From positions 2,324,001 through 2,388,000 of the forward strand of contig NZ_CP012602.1 of NCBI RefSeq assembly GCF_001278805.1: a stretch of 64,000 nucleotides of DNA, in the 5' to 3' direction. A model generated the notes under the pieces. That model was not told where the DNA came from. It did no database searches and worked only from the letters and a program-made list of their open reading frames with translations. The translations under genes were made by a program, and so were the position numbers. Every line of letters starts with the position of its first letter. The first letter of the stretch is position 1. This document shows, piece after piece, positions 1 to 8,633 of this stretch. This stretch comes from Bacillus sp. FJAT-18017 (GTDB lineage Bacteria; Bacillota; Bacilli; Bacillales; Cytobacillaceae).

Positions 1-416
1 ATATAAAAAATGCGATTGATCCAACAGATACTGATTACATTCGGGTTGCTCCAAATCCGACGATGTCCGCAATTCTCTCAGCTGTTGAGGAGCTGGGATT
101 CAGGCTGAGGGAAGCAGATTGCGAACAGGCGCCGCGCCGGATGCGTGTAAGGCTGCCGTTCGTGCAGGAGTTTGAATTTGTTCCTGTTGGCGGACAGTTC
201 AGGGGAAGGCTTGATGAATTGGAAGTAGTCCTCATTCCAAACAGTCATGGTGATATTGAAGTGTTGATGCAGGTTGACCGCCGTGCCCGGGGATTTGGAG
301 GCTTTTTATCTGAAGCACTGTCAACGGATGAATCAAACGTCCGCTTCGTTGTTACACCTTCAGAAGCGCCTTACGTCAGGCAAAAACTTCAATCGATTAT
401 TGAACGATATTCATAA
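1..416 (+). CDS. spo0M: Spo0M sporulation-control protein, C-terminal part (cut by window edge)
   Basis: The reading frame is open from base 3 with no start, so this is the C-terminal ~137 residues of a protein that begins upstream of the window. The LPFVQEFEF, FRGRLDELEVV and DRRARG stretches are typical of Spo0M, an arrestin-fold cytoplasmic protein of about 250 aa. In B. subtilis Spo0M affects Spo0A-dependent sporulation and cell-shape functions. A hairpin terminator follows directly, so it closes its transcript. The family call rests on remembered motifs; the N-terminal half cannot be seen. Confidence 0.82.
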   Translation, partial: IKNAIDPTDTDYIRVAPNPTMSAILSAVEELGFRLREADCEQAPRRMRVRLPFVQEFEFVPVGGQFRGRLDELEVVLIPNSHGDIEVLMQVDRRARGFGGFLSEALSTDESNVRFVVTPSEAPYVRQKLQSIIERYS

Positions 417-425
417 GTTATTTAA

Positions 426-455
426 GAGGATGGGGAGACCCACCCTCTTTTTTTG
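426..455 (+). terminator. Rho-independent terminator after spo0M
   Basis: A 9-bp stem (GAGGATGGG / CCCACCCTC, one mismatch) is followed by a run of T, 10 bp past the spo0M stop. Confidence 0.8.
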
Positions 456-464
456 TCTAACTCA

Positions 465-540
465 GCTGCCAAGTATACTTCTGTCCCATTATTACGATAA
501 GTCAAAATCGATTTACTCGTGCGGACGCTGACCACTAAGG
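465..540. repeat. Diverged copy of a dispersed intergenic element
   Basis: The core TACGATAAGTCAAAATCGAT closely matches the core of the longer element at 43995-44125 (TACGATAAGTCAACATCGAT). Both carry a GTCC tract upstream and an alternating C/G-rich tract downstream. This looks like a degraded copy of the same intergenic repeat family. It encodes nothing. Confidence 0.45.
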
Positions 541-565
541 GAAGCTTCTGTAAATAAACATTACA

Positions 566-590
566 GAGACAGGCGCACTTTGCCTGTCTC
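566..590 (-). terminator. Hairpin downstream of the 42-aa ORF
   Basis: A perfect 9-bp inverted repeat (GAGACAGGC / GCCTGTCTC) with a 7-nt loop lies 18 bp past the stop of the minus-strand small gene. The T tract is weak, so it is only a probable terminator. Confidence 0.5.
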
Positions 591-608
591 GATTCGCTTG
601 CACTTTTC

Positions 609-737
609 TTATGTGTTCTTGCGTTTTTTGGCCGAATACTCTTTGGCATGTGCCTCATGTTCGGCAATTATTGCTTCCGGAGGAATATGGTTATTCTTTT
701 TAGGTGAGTTTATACGATTTCTGTGCTTTTTACCCAT
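609..737 (-). CDS. Small basic protein of unknown function, 42 aa
   Basis: An ATG at 737 is preceded at good distance by AGGAGG and opens a 42-codon frame ending at TAA 609. The product starts MGKKHRNRIN, is rich in Lys, Arg, His and Asn, and has an acidic AEHEAHAKE middle and a basic KKRK tail. No membrane segment or cysteine is present. It lies convergent with spo0M and divergent from deoD. The perfect ribosome binding site and downstream hairpin argue that it is real. The size and composition resemble small spore-associated proteins of Bacillus, but I do not recognise the family. Confidence 0.6.
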   Translation of the reverse strand: MGKKHRNRINSPKKNNHIPPEAIIAEHEAHAKEYSAKKRKNT

Positions 738-945
738 TTACATACCTCCTAAGGTTTTAATTGCAGCATGCCTGGATAATGGTGTTAACAAAGAATATCT
801 TCCCAAGAAGAGGCTATGCTATAAATAGTTTGCCCCGTCAGGAATTCTCCATCCATCGGCTAAGTAAACGTTTTAAAAATGCTCCAATATATGCTATGAT
901 AGATAAGTTGTTAGACATCATACTTTTAATTCTAGGAGGATTAAG

Positions 946-1650
946 ATGAGTATTCACATTGGTGCCAAAGAAAATGAAATCGCGGAAATAGTACTGCTAC
1001 CTGGAGATCCACTCAGGGCAAAATATATTGCTGAAACCTTCCTTGAAGGTGCAACGTGCTATAACGAAGTAAGAAATATGTTTGGTTTTACTGGTACATA
1101 TAAAGGAAAGAGAATCTCAGTCCAGGGTACTGGAATGGGTGTTCCATCCATTTCGATTTATGCAAACGAGCTGCTTGAAAGCTATAATGCACAAACCCTT
1201 ATCCGCGTTGGTACTTGCGGGGCTATCCAAAAGGATGTAAAGGTCAGGGATGTTATCCTTGCGATGACTTCTTCCACCGATTCACAAATCAACAAACTTG
1301 AGTTCGGCGGTATCGATTTTGCCCCTCATGCAAACTTTGAGCTGCTTCGGAATGCCTATGATGCGGGATTGGAAAAAGGTTTAAACCTTCGTGTCGGAAA
1401 CGTATTCACAGCAGACTTGTTTTACAATGATCATGGCGACCTTGAAAAACTTGCCAAGTATCAAGTTCTTGCTGTTGAAATGGAGACAACAGCTCTATAT
1501 ACGCTTGCAGCGAAATATGGCCGTAAAGCATTGTCCATTCTGACTGTAAGTGACCACATTCTGACTGGTGAAGCAACATCTTCAGAAGAGCGCCAGACGA
1601 CTTTTAATGAAATGATTGAAGTGGCACTTGAAGCCGCTATTAAGGAATAG
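946..1650 (+). CDS. deoD: Purine nucleoside phosphorylase DeoD-type
   Basis: This 234-aa cytoplasmic enzyme splits purine (deoxy)nucleosides with phosphate, giving the base and (deoxy)ribose-1-phosphate for salvage. The hexameric DeoD family hallmarks are visible: [13 protein letters not shown] near the N-terminus, [17 protein letters not shown] in the middle, [10 protein letters not shown] (the sugar-binding Glu-Met-Glu) and a late VSDHI with the catalytic Asp. The length is normal. The ATG has an ideal AGGAGG seven bases upstream. A terminator follows at once, so it is a single-gene transcript or the last gene of one. Confidence 0.96.
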   Translation: MSIHIGAKENEIAEIVLLPGDPLRAKYIAETFLEGATCYNEVRNMFGFTGTYKGKRISVQGTGMGVPSISIYANELLESYNAQTLIRVGTCGAIQKDVKVRDVILAMTSSTDSQINKLEFGGIDFAPHANFELLRNAYDAGLEKGLNLRVGNVFTADLFYNDHGDLEKLAKYQVLAVEMETTALYTLAAKYGRKALSILTVSDHILTGEATSSEERQTTFNEMIEVALEAAIKE

Positions 1651-1663
1651 TTTGGATGACATT

Positions 1664-1697
1664 GGCTCTCCTCTGTGAGAGCCTTTTCTTTTTTGAT
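1664..1697 (+). terminator. Rho-independent terminator after deoD
   Basis: A GGCTCTC / GAGAGCC stem with a short loop is followed by TTTTCTTTTTT. Confidence 0.85.
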
Positions 1698-1868
1698 AAA
1701 AGTTTTTATTATATACAGCAGGGTATACAGTCTACTAGGCTTTCACAATGTATAACTTGTGACCAACAGTGAAATGCTGGAAAGGGAATGCCTCCCCTTG
1801 CTCTGTACAAGCTGGGGGCTTATACTACAATAGATAAATTCGCTTTAAATTGAAACGCAGGTGATCAC

Positions 1869-2666
1869 TTGAAAAAACTAGCAATTCTACTCTGCAGTAG
1901 TCTTCTTTTAACAAGCTGCAGCCAAGTTGAGTCGATTCTTAAAAATCCATTCTCTAAAGAAAAGAATATAGATACGGAAACGCCAACTGAAAAAGAGAAA
2001 GAACAAACTACTTATGATGGCCCAGTTCTAGAGGCTGCGTATTTTAATCAGATTCAGGAAACAAGCGGTAAAAAAGAAATCATGAATCCTGAAAACATTC
2101 TTGCCCTGGTGAATAAAGAATTTTCTTTGCCAGGCCATTACAAGCCAAATGACCTCGTACGGCCGAATGTCCCATTTTCTTTTGGGGAAACTGATGTTGA
2201 AAAAAGCTTAATGAGAAAGGAAGCTGCTGTAGCGCTCGAAAAACTGTTTGCACAGGCCAAGCAGGAGAATATTGAGATTTTTGCAGTTTCTGGCTATCGC
2301 TCGTATATTCGCCAAAAGTCATTATTCGATGCCGAGGTTGCAAATATCGGTGAACAAAAAGCGAAAGAGGTTGTCGCGCTGCCTGGCCAGAGTGAGCACC
2401 AAACAGGGCTCACAATGGATATTGCGAGCAGGGCAACAAACTTGAATTTAACTGAAGAATTCGGTGAAACGAAGGAAGGAAAATGGCTGATGGCGAATGC
2501 CCATAAATTCGGATTCATCCTTCGTTATCCTAAGGGCAAGGAAGAAATAACCAACTACCAGTATGAACCATGGCATTATCGTTATGTTGGTCAGGAAGCG
2601 GCCAAGACAATGTTTGAAAACAACTGGACTTTGGAGGAGTATTTCCAGGAAGTGGAGAAAATTTAA
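1869..2666 (+). CDS. yodJ: D-alanyl-D-alanine carboxypeptidase, VanY/YodJ-type lipoprotein
   Basis: This 265-aa predicted lipoprotein trims the terminal D-Ala of peptidoglycan stem peptides outside the membrane. Residues 1-16 form a signal with lipobox LTSC, so Cys17 would be lipidated. A Lys/Glu/Thr-rich linker follows. The peptidase M15B (VanY) domain covers about residues 75-260, with SGYRS, the zinc-binding SEHQTGLTMD (SxHxxGxxxD) and EPWHYRY (ExWH). The start is a TTG with AGGTGATC just upstream. The neighbouring deoD-yodJ order is also seen in B. subtilis. It has its own terminator. Confidence 0.92.
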   Translation: MKKLAILLCSSLLLTSCSQVESILKNPFSKEKNIDTETPTEKEKEQTTYDGPVLEAAYFNQIQETSGKKEIMNPENILALVNKEFSLPGHYKPNDLVRPNVPFSFGETDVEKSLMRKEAAVALEKLFAQAKQENIEIFAVSGYRSYIRQKSLFDAEVANIGEQKAKEVVALPGQSEHQTGLTMDIASRATNLNLTEEFGETKEGKWLMANAHKFGFILRYPKGKEEITNYQYEPWHYRYVGQEAAKTMFENNWTLEEYFQEVEKI

Positions 2667-2696
2667 AAGGAACCTCTAGCAGGTTCCTTTTCGTTT
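2666..2696 (+). terminator. Rho-independent terminator after yodJ
   Basis: AAAGGAACCT / AGGTTCCTTT is a 10-bp perfect stem overlapping the stop codon and ending in a T-rich tail. Confidence 0.88.
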
Positions 2697-2730
2697 TTGC
2701 GGATTAAGTGAACGCTGATTAGTCCCCAAA

Positions 2731-3233
2731 AATATATGAGCCAATTTACCGCGGATATGAGCCTTATATGAGCCATTTTTGCATGTATATGAGCTTTTAT
2801 ACATTTATTGGAAAATGACGAACTTAGTATGAAGTTCTCTTAAAATATATGAGCCAATTTACCGCGGATATGAGCCTCATATGAACCATTTTTGCATGTA
2901 TATGAGCATTTAGACATTTATTGGAAAATGAGAATCTTAGTATGAAGTTCTCTTAAAATATATGAGCCATTTTGCATGTATATGAGTATTTATACATTTA
3001 TTGGAAAACGACGAACTTAGTATGAAGTTCTCTAAAATATATATGAGCCAATTTACCGTGGATATGCGCCTCATATGAGCCATTTTTGCATGTATATGAG
3101 CATTTAGACATTTATTGGAAAATGACGAACTTAATATGAAGTTCCCTGAAAATATATGAGCCAATTTACCGCGGATATGAGTCTCATATGAGCCATTTTT
3201 GCATGTATATGAGCATTTAGACATTTATTGGAA
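2731..3233. repeat. Five tandem copies of a 113-bp intergenic unit built on ATATGAGCC
   Basis: Units begin at 2731, 2844, 2957, 3036 and 3151. Full units are 113 bp; the third has lost about 33 bp in the middle. Inside a unit the word ATATGAG recurs at offsets of about 0, 21, 32 and 53. Each unit ends with a conserved tract containing ACATTTATTGGAAAA and GAAGTTCTCT. Copies differ by only a few substitutions. The frames through it (for example minus strand 2937-3224) merely translate the repeat and have no ribosome binding site. Confidence 0.9.
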
Positions 3234-3516
3234 ACCAAGGTAGTAAGGAGGAAGGGCACCCAACTCTTTTTAGAATCCGAATCTAGCCAATCATGTTCGA
3301 TGTGTGTTGGAGATGATCAGGGAAGGATTTCTGTTGGAAAAAGACCTTCTATTCAGGAAAAAAGCTGGATTCTTTTTTACATAAGAATTTGAAATCGTTT
3401 CAAGATAGTTTCTCGATCGTGATATATTAAGGTAAACCTTCAAGAATATTTCTTTTTTCATTATCGGGAAAAGATGGTATTCTAAATGATAAGAGTTTCT
3501 ATACTATTTACGGAAA
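3234..3516. other. Non-coding gap before ctpA
   Basis: About 280 bp, AT-rich, with no plausible gene. A TATTCT at 3478-3483 could serve as a -10 for ctpA, but I see no convincing -35. Nothing else was recognised. Confidence 0.4.
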
Positions 3517-3534
3517 ATGGAAGTGGTGAAAGCT

Positions 3535-5019
3535 GTGGATGAACAAAATCAAATACAGGAGCAGGATCAGCCGCAAGAGCAAGTGAAGCAGCCGGTACAT
3601 ATTCGGATGAAAAGGTCCTACTTTTTAATGCTTCTAGTGTTCCTGGTTGTTTTGACAGCAGGAATAACAGCTTTTGCGACTTCGAACGGGGACAATACCC
3701 CTCCGGTTGTGATTGGCGGAAGCCAGGAGCGGGATGAATTTGAAAAGCTTTATAGAGCTTACGATATCCTTCAGAAAGGGTATTTTGAAGATCTGGATAA
3801 TGACAAGCTTGTAGATGGTGCAATCAACGGCATGATCAAGTCACTTGACGATCCGTATTCTTCGTATATGGATGAGGAAGCTGCCGAGCAATTCCATCAT
3901 AGCGTCGAATCTTCATTTGAAGGAATTGGGGCTGAGATACAGGAAAAAGACGGTCATATCATGATTGTATCCCCGTTAAAGGGTTCGCCAGCTGAAAAAG
4001 CCGGCTTGAAACCAAAGGATGTTGTTCTTGAGGTAGATGGCAAGAGCATACAAGGATTTACGTCAACAGAAGCTGTCGCGCTGATTCGGGGTGAAAAAGG
4101 CACGAAGGTGGAATTAACCATTCAAAGGCCTGGCTCCGAGAGTACAATAAAAGTACCTATTATTCGCGATGAGATTCCGATTGAAACTGTATATGGTGAA
4201 ATGGTTGGGGATGGAATTGCAAGGGTCCAGGTAACAACATTCTCAACAAACACGTACGATGAACTGACGGCAATGCTGAAGGACCTTAAGAAGCAAGGGA
4301 TGAAGGGACTCGTTCTGGATGTAAGACAGAACCCGGGAGGCCTGCTTGATCAGGCTATTGCCATATCAAGTATGTTTGTACCAGAGGGTGAAATCCTCTT
4401 CAAGGTAGAAGACCGAAATGGAAACACGCAGGATTATAAATCCAAAGGTGAAGACAAACCTGATTATCCGATGGTCGTCCTCATTGACAGCGGAAGTGCA
4501 AGTGCATCTGAAATCCTTGCAGGTGCTGTAAAAGAATCAGCCAATATCCCGCTTGTTGGACAAAAGTCATTCGGAAAGGGAACCGTCCAGACCGCACAGG
4601 ATTTCCCTGATGGCTCGAATGTAAAATTCACAACGGCCAAGTGGCTGACACCTAAGGGCAATTGGATTCACAAAAAGGGAATTGAGCCGGATTATAAGGT
4701 GGAGCTACCAGCCTACTATAGCCTTCCATACCTTGATCCAAGGCTTAAACTGAAACAAGGCGATTCTTCTGAAAACGTGAAGGTTGCCCAGCAAATGTTA
4801 AAGGCTTTGGGCTATGATCCAGGCAGTGAAAATGGTTTCTTCGACGGGAAAACAACTGCCGCTGTAAAAGCGTTCCAGGCAGCAAATAAACTTGAACAAA
4901 CTGGTGTTGTTACGGATCAAACAACAATAAAAATCATTCAGCTTCTTCAGGAAAAAATCCAGAAGGAAGATCCACAATTAGAGAAAGCAATTGAAGTATT
5001 GAAAAAAGAAATGAAGTAA
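3535..5019 (+). CDS. ctpA: S41 carboxyl-terminal processing protease (CtpA/CtpB-type)
   Basis: This membrane-anchored serine protease acts outside the membrane. After a short Gln/Glu-rich cytoplasmic tail comes one transmembrane segment (FLMLLVFLVVLTAGITAFA), then the N-terminal helical region, a PDZ domain (about residues 115-190), and the S41 domain with the Ser-Lys-Gln triad in DSGSASASEIL and SFGKGTVQ. A C-terminal peptidoglycan-binding domain holds the AQQMLKALGYDPG repeat (about 425-480). I chose GTG 3535 because a GGTGA lies before it; ATG 3517 is in frame but has no ribosome binding site. A terminator follows. Confidence 0.93.
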   Translation: MDEQNQIQEQDQPQEQVKQPVHIRMKRSYFLMLLVFLVVLTAGITAFATSNGDNTPPVVIGGSQERDEFEKLYRAYDILQKGYFEDLDNDKLVDGAINGMIKSLDDPYSSYMDEEAAEQFHHSVESSFEGIGAEIQEKDGHIMIVSPLKGSPAEKAGLKPKDVVLEVDGKSIQGFTSTEAVALIRGEKGTKVELTIQRPGSESTIKVPIIRDEIPIETVYGEMVGDGIARVQVTTFSTNTYDELTAMLKDLKKQGMKGLVLDVRQNPGGLLDQAIAISSMFVPEGEILFKVEDRNGNTQDYKSKGEDKPDYPMVVLIDSGSASASEILAGAVKESANIPLVGQKSFGKGTVQTAQDFPDGSNVKFTTAKWLTPKGNWIHKKGIEPDYKVELPAYYSLPYLDPRLKLKQGDSSENVKVAQQMLKALGYDPGSENGFFDGKTTAAVKAFQAANKLEQTGVVTDQTTIKIIQLLQEKIQKEDPQLEKAIEVLKKEMK

Positions 5020-5025
5020 TTCCAG

Positions 5026-5050
5026 CCCCGGCAGCCAATGCCGGGGTTTT
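5026..5050 (+). terminator. Rho-independent terminator after ctpA
   Basis: The CCCCGGCA / TGCCGGGG stem with a 5-nt loop is followed by TTTT. Confidence 0.9.
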
Positions 5051-5320
5051 CTCTTGATAGTAAAGGGAAGAAATCCGAAGCTCGGTTTGCCCGTCCGGTA
5101 TAAATATGTGGTATTTGGACTTTTACTGGTAAATGGGAGAGGCGGGTCGTTTGGTTTGTAAGCGTGGGATAAATGCTATAAAATGACTGTTTAGATAGTA
5201 AGAAACGTAAGAACTTCAAACGATGCAACATCGAATGGACAATTAAAACAGTCTTTTAAATGGAAAAATAGGGCCAGCTGCCAAAAAAGTGTCCTTTTAT
5301 GATAAGAATGGAAAAACGGG

Positions 5321-5707
5321 GTGAGAAAGCTGAAACATATCATCCATTTTGATAATAAGCTTAAGGAAGAAATTAAAAACCTGGAGGCAGGGTGCGTTCA
5401 GGTATGTATATCTGTTTGCAATGAATACCAGCCCCACTTTAAGGAACGAGAACAACAATTGGTTCTGGAACTAATGAGGACGCAAAAAGGCAACCGGAAG
5501 GCGGATAAGGATTGCTTTGAGGATGAATATGAATCTTTCATTGAAATCGGTATCGAGCAGGATGAAGATTATTTTCCGAATGGATATATTCCTATCTGGA
5601 AATGTAAGGAGGAATGGTTCCAAAAGACCGGTTACTTGACGGACAAAAATTTAAACGAACTTGAAGAAGTCCTTCGGGCCATGGTACTAGAAATGCTGGA
5701 AGATTAA
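5321..5707 (+). CDS. Hypothetical acidic protein, 128 aa
   Basis: I do not recognise this protein. It is acidic and soluble, with no signal or membrane segment. It has scattered cysteines, a central Glu/Asp-rich stretch (CFEDEYESFIEIGIEQDEDYF) and a helical C-terminus. The frame starts at GTG 5321 with only a weak ribosome binding site. It ends 23 bp before the CobW-type GTPase in the same direction, so the two are probably cotranscribed. The codon pattern matches its neighbours. Confidence 0.7.
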   Translation: MRKLKHIIHFDNKLKEEIKNLEAGCVQVCISVCNEYQPHFKEREQQLVLELMRTQKGNRKADKDCFEDEYESFIEIGIEQDEDYFPNGYIPIWKCKEEWFQKTGYLTDKNLNELEEVLRAMVLEMLED

Positions 5708-5730
5708 TTAACAGAGAGGAAAAAGCAAAT

Positions 5731-6651
5731 ATGGGTAAAACAGAAATCTATATTCTTTCGGGTTTCCTTGGCAGTGGCAAAACGACATTGTTAAAAAGGC
5801 TGCTTGAAGATGAAAAGAAAAATGGCAGGAAAGTTGCTGTCATGATGAATGAACTCGGAGCTGTTTCCATCGATTCCGATGCCGTCGGGGAGGATGTGGC
5901 ACTGAAGGAATTACTGGGCGGCTGCATTTGCTGCACGATGAGCGGCCAGGTGGAAGCTCAGCTTCAGGGTTTGCTGCAGTTGGAGAAGCCTGATTCAATT
6001 TATGTTGAAACAACAGGTGCCGCACATCCAGTCGAAATCCTTGATGCACTTGTTTCACCTCTTTTCGCGGATAAAATCATACCAAAAGGTATTATTACGA
6101 CTGTTGATGGCCAGAGGTGGCTTGACAGGGTATCCCTTGGGCCGCAGCTGCAGCAGCTGCTGCTCGAACAGGTGAGACATGCTGATTATTTGATTGTTAA
6201 TAAAGCAAGTGATTTATCAGAAAAACAACAAGCTGATGCTATAACCAGCATCCAGGGACTTAATTCACACGCCAAGTGTGTGCTAACTGATTTTTCAAAG
6301 GTGCCCTTAAAGGATATTAGGGCAATTACCCTTCTTCCGGGTGAACGAAAACATACACATATCCATACAAAAGATCTTGGTCTTGGTACATATGTACATA
6401 CCTTTTCAGCTGGAGTTCAAAGGGAGGACTTTGAACAATTTTTACGGAGCCTTCCTGATTCAATTTACCGGATAAAAGGATATGTTAAATTTAAGGGCGC
6501 CAGTTTTCCAGAGCTGTTTCAATATTCGTATGGAATGCCATCCTATATGAAAGAGTATATGAATCTTCCCCTCAATATGGTGTTTATAGGCGAAGGAATT
6601 GACTGGGAATCGGTCAGCAACGGACTGAAGGCGTTGGAGAAGGGCGAATAG
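5731..6651 (+). CDS. COG0523/CobW-family GTP-binding metallochaperone
   Basis: This 306-aa cytoplasmic G3E GTPase belongs to the family that hands metals (Zn, Co, others) to client proteins. The Walker A motif GFLGSGKTT lies at residues 11-19. The metal-binding GGCICC signature is at 63-68. VETTGAAHP is the switch/Walker B region, IVNKASD corresponds to the guanine-specificity NKxD, and a CobW C-terminal domain lies past about residue 215. A HTHIHT tract near 205 adds possible metal ligands, as in zinc-linked members. There is no Zur box or metal gene nearby, so the client and metal are unknown. Confidence 0.88.
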   Translation: MGKTEIYILSGFLGSGKTTLLKRLLEDEKKNGRKVAVMMNELGAVSIDSDAVGEDVALKELLGGCICCTMSGQVEAQLQGLLQLEKPDSIYVETTGAAHPVEILDALVSPLFADKIIPKGIITTVDGQRWLDRVSLGPQLQQLLLEQVRHADYLIVNKASDLSEKQQADAITSIQGLNSHAKCVLTDFSKVPLKDIRAITLLPGERKHTHIHTKDLGLGTYVHTFSAGVQREDFEQFLRSLPDSIYRIKGYVKFKGASFPELFQYSYGMPSYMKEYMNLPLNMVFIGEGIDWESVSNGLKALEKGE

Positions 6652-6714
6652 TTTGGCTTCTTTTTAAAGGGGTATTGAACCTTAAATCATCCCTTTAAAG
6701 GAGTTGTTGAAGTT

Positions 6715-6891
6715 ATGCCTTGGTCAAAGAATGATTACCCTGCCTCAATGAAAAATCTCGATCCCGAAGTCCGGGAAAAGGCGATTGAAATTGCAAATGC
6801 CATTCTTGAGGACGACAACGATGAGGGAAAGGCAATTGCCATCGGGATAGATAAGGCTAGAGAATATTTTGAGAATCATGGAAAAGAATAA
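6715..6891 (+). CDS. Small YdaT-N-terminus-like protein, 58 aa
   Basis: The ATG at 6715 opens a 58-codon frame with AAAGGAG 12 bases upstream. The product starts MPWSKNDYPASMKNLDPEVR and continues KAIEIANAILED..EGKAIAIG. This resembles the short N-terminal domain of B. subtilis YdaT-like proteins (MPW.K..YP.S.KNL...VR.KAI.IANA), thought to be stress-related. Only that domain is present here. It follows the CobW gene by 60 bp and precedes a strong terminator, so it may be the last gene of that transcript. Confidence 0.78.
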   Translation: MPWSKNDYPASMKNLDPEVREKAIEIANAILEDDNDEGKAIAIGIDKAREYFENHGKE

Positions 6892-6898
6892 ATTCGCT

Positions 6899-6930
6899 GC
6901 CTCCATCTTCCATTAAGATGGAGGCATTTT
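6899..6930 (+). terminator. Rho-independent terminator
   Basis: GCCTCCATCTT / AAGATGGAGGC is an 11-bp perfect stem followed by ATTTT. Confidence 0.9.
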
Positions 6931-6998
6931 CATGTAATGAAGCGATGGGCTTGGTGGCAAACTTTTATAGTAAATTTTAACCGGATGGGTGGATTCCT

Positions 6999-7835
6999 GT
7001 GTTAAAACGAATTGGTCTGTTAGTGATTATAATCTCCCTAAGTTTTTCTCCCGAGATAGAAGCTGTAAAGCGGGGCGCAGCGATGACACCATGGGATGAG
7101 GCAAGACAAGTCTTTCCCAGGTATAGTAAATTTACTGTCGTTGACGTTGAAACTGGCCTTTCTTTCAATGTGCAAAGAAGAGCCGGAAGCAGGCACGCGG
7201 ATGTCCAGCCTTTAACAGCAAAAGATACAAAAATCATGAAAAAAATATACGGTGGAAAATGGAGCTGGAAAAGAAGGGCTATCTACGCTGTAAAAGGGAA
7301 TAAGAAGATTGCTGCATCGATGAACGGAATGCCGCACGGAGCAGGTGCTCTGCAAAATAAATTCCCAGGTCATTTTTGCATTCATTTTAACAAAAGCTCT
7401 ACACACAGAAGACGGGAAATGGACCTATCCCATAAATTGATGGTGTATAAAGCCGGTGGCAAGCTTAATATGCTGCTTGCCAATGCTAGTCCTGTCGAAA
7501 CTGTATCCTACTATGTTGCAGGGTATAAAGAACAAGATAAACGCATTCTCTCCCTGCTCTCATTGAAGAAAACGAACTGGCAGCCAATCCTGAAGAATGT
7601 TGAGAACGCAAAGATAGCCCGGTTGCCGCTCCTCCCGGCAGAGGATTTGCAGGATGAATTAACGGTGAATGTACCAGTTGAAATTGAATGGCAAATTGAA
7701 GGGGAAGGAAGAGTGGTTGAAGAGACGGAAATCCACTTGTTCCGGCCATCTCCTGCTAGCGCATGGAAAGTCGACTCTCACGCCTTCCTTGAGGATAATC
7801 CGTTTTTAGTGGATCGGGATAACGTTGATGAATAA
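6999..7835 (+). CDS. Secreted protein with an FPGHFCIHF-type cell-wall-associated domain
   Basis: This 278-aa protein has an N-terminal signal (residues 1-22, ending near EIEA). Its core runs FNVQRRAGSRHADVQPLT, KIYGGKWSWKRR, AASMNGMPHG and NKFPGHFCIHFNKSSTHR. That block (HADxxPLT, GMPHG, GHFCIHF, S.TH) occurs in many exported Firmicute proteins next to peptidoglycan-binding repeats. Its conserved His and Cys suggest a catalytic or metal site, but I know of no proven function. The C-terminal third is not recognised. The start is GTG with GGGTGGA upstream; it looks monocistronic. Confidence 0.75.
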   Translation: MLKRIGLLVIIISLSFSPEIEAVKRGAAMTPWDEARQVFPRYSKFTVVDVETGLSFNVQRRAGSRHADVQPLTAKDTKIMKKIYGGKWSWKRRAIYAVKGNKKIAASMNGMPHGAGALQNKFPGHFCIHFNKSSTHRRREMDLSHKLMVYKAGGKLNMLLANASPVETVSYYVAGYKEQDKRILSLLSLKKTNWQPILKNVENAKIARLPLLPAEDLQDELTVNVPVEIEWQIEGEGRVVEETEIHLFRPSPASAWKVDSHAFLEDNPFLVDRDNVDE

Positions 7836-7852
7836 CGGGGTTCATTCAAGTT

Positions 7853-8035
7853 GTTCTGAAAAATGCGAAAGGGTGTATTGGTCACACTTTGGGTTCTGTA
7901 GTTAACTGAAATGTAACCAATGAGCTGTATTGGCTACATTTTGGGTTCAAAATTTAGTTGAAATGCAGCCAATAGGCTTTATTGGCACCGTTTTGAGTTC
8001 TGAAGTCACCCAAAATGTAACCAATGAGGTGTATA
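7853..8035. repeat. Hairpin-forming tandem array with a 52-bp period
   Basis: The phrase TGTATTGG..ACA.TTTGGGTTC recurs at 7874, 7926 and 7978 (exactly 52 bp apart), with a partial fourth unit. Each unit contains an inverted repeat, best seen as AATGTAACCAAT (7910-7921) and ATTGGCTACATT (7929-7940). It lies between the secreted-protein gene and an empty stretch. Confidence 0.85.
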
Positions 8036-8039
8036 ATAA

Positions 8040-8277
8040 AACTTTGGTTTAGACCCGACTATTGGCTAATTTAACAAAGGTAGCGGCTAGCCTGGATAAT
8101 TGCACTTAATCCACAGATTGAGCTAGGTAACGATTAGTTAAATATGTTCTGGTAGGCTGCCCAGTAGTTACTTGGACAGCCTTATATTATCAACACTGAT
8201 TTCCTTTGCTCACTATACCGAAAGCACCCAGCCGCGAGAGGCTTACTGGCCTTCCTCCTCTGGGTGCTTCGCTTATG
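8040..8277. other. Non-coding gap with a hairpin
   Basis: No gene is supported. An imperfect hairpin lies at about 8154-8181 (GGCTGCCCAG / CTTGGACAGCC). A larger inverted repeat AAGCACCCAG / CTGGGTGCTT (8222-8231, 8260-8269) sits just past the stop of the minus-strand zinc-ribbon gene and may end its transcript. Confidence 0.4.
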
Positions 8278-8520
8278 TTAAGGTAACCGTCCGAATTGGA
8301 CAAAGGTTCTTTCGTCTTCAATCAGTCCGCATGTTCCACACTGTATTCGGACCTCTGGCCCATTGTAAGCGAGATGGAATGGTTCTAATTCACCCTCATT
8401 ATATTCCCTGTCAATTGAGCCAGTTGAAGGGTCCAGCTTGACGGCGCGCGGGACCTGTTCGATGATGGTAAACCTGCTTCGGTTTGTTTTGCAATTTGGG
8501 CATCTGTATGGTGATGGCAT
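8278..8520 (-). CDS. Small zinc-ribbon protein, 80 aa
   Basis: The product has two CxxC knuckles, YRCPNC at residues 6-10 and CGTCG near residues 61-65, about 50 residues apart, as in a single structural zinc ribbon. There is no signal or membrane segment. The start ATG has AGGAGG upstream. Its partner or role (nucleic-acid binding or otherwise) cannot be told from sequence. It is divergent from the following small gene, with about 110 bp between. Confidence 0.75.
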   Translation of the reverse strand: MPSPYRCPNCKTNRSRFTIIEQVPRAVKLDPSTGSIDREYNEGELEPFHLAYNGPEVRIQCGTCGLIEDERTFVQFGRLP

Positions 8521-8633
8521 GGGTTCCGCTTCCTCCTAGTCTAATGATTTCCTTTTATTTTTTGCAAACTTATTCCCTTCTATGTAAAATTCTAGTGACG
8601 GAAAAAGAAATAGATAAGAGGAAGGTGCTATAA

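Noticed and set aside
2937..3224. 95-aa minus-strand protein with internal repeats
   Set aside because: It is the translation of the 113-bp tandem repeat; it has no start signal and breaks in the shortened copy.
3482..3823. 113-aa minus-strand ORF opposite ctpA
   Set aside because: It lies inside the clear coding frame of ctpA, with no ribosome binding site.
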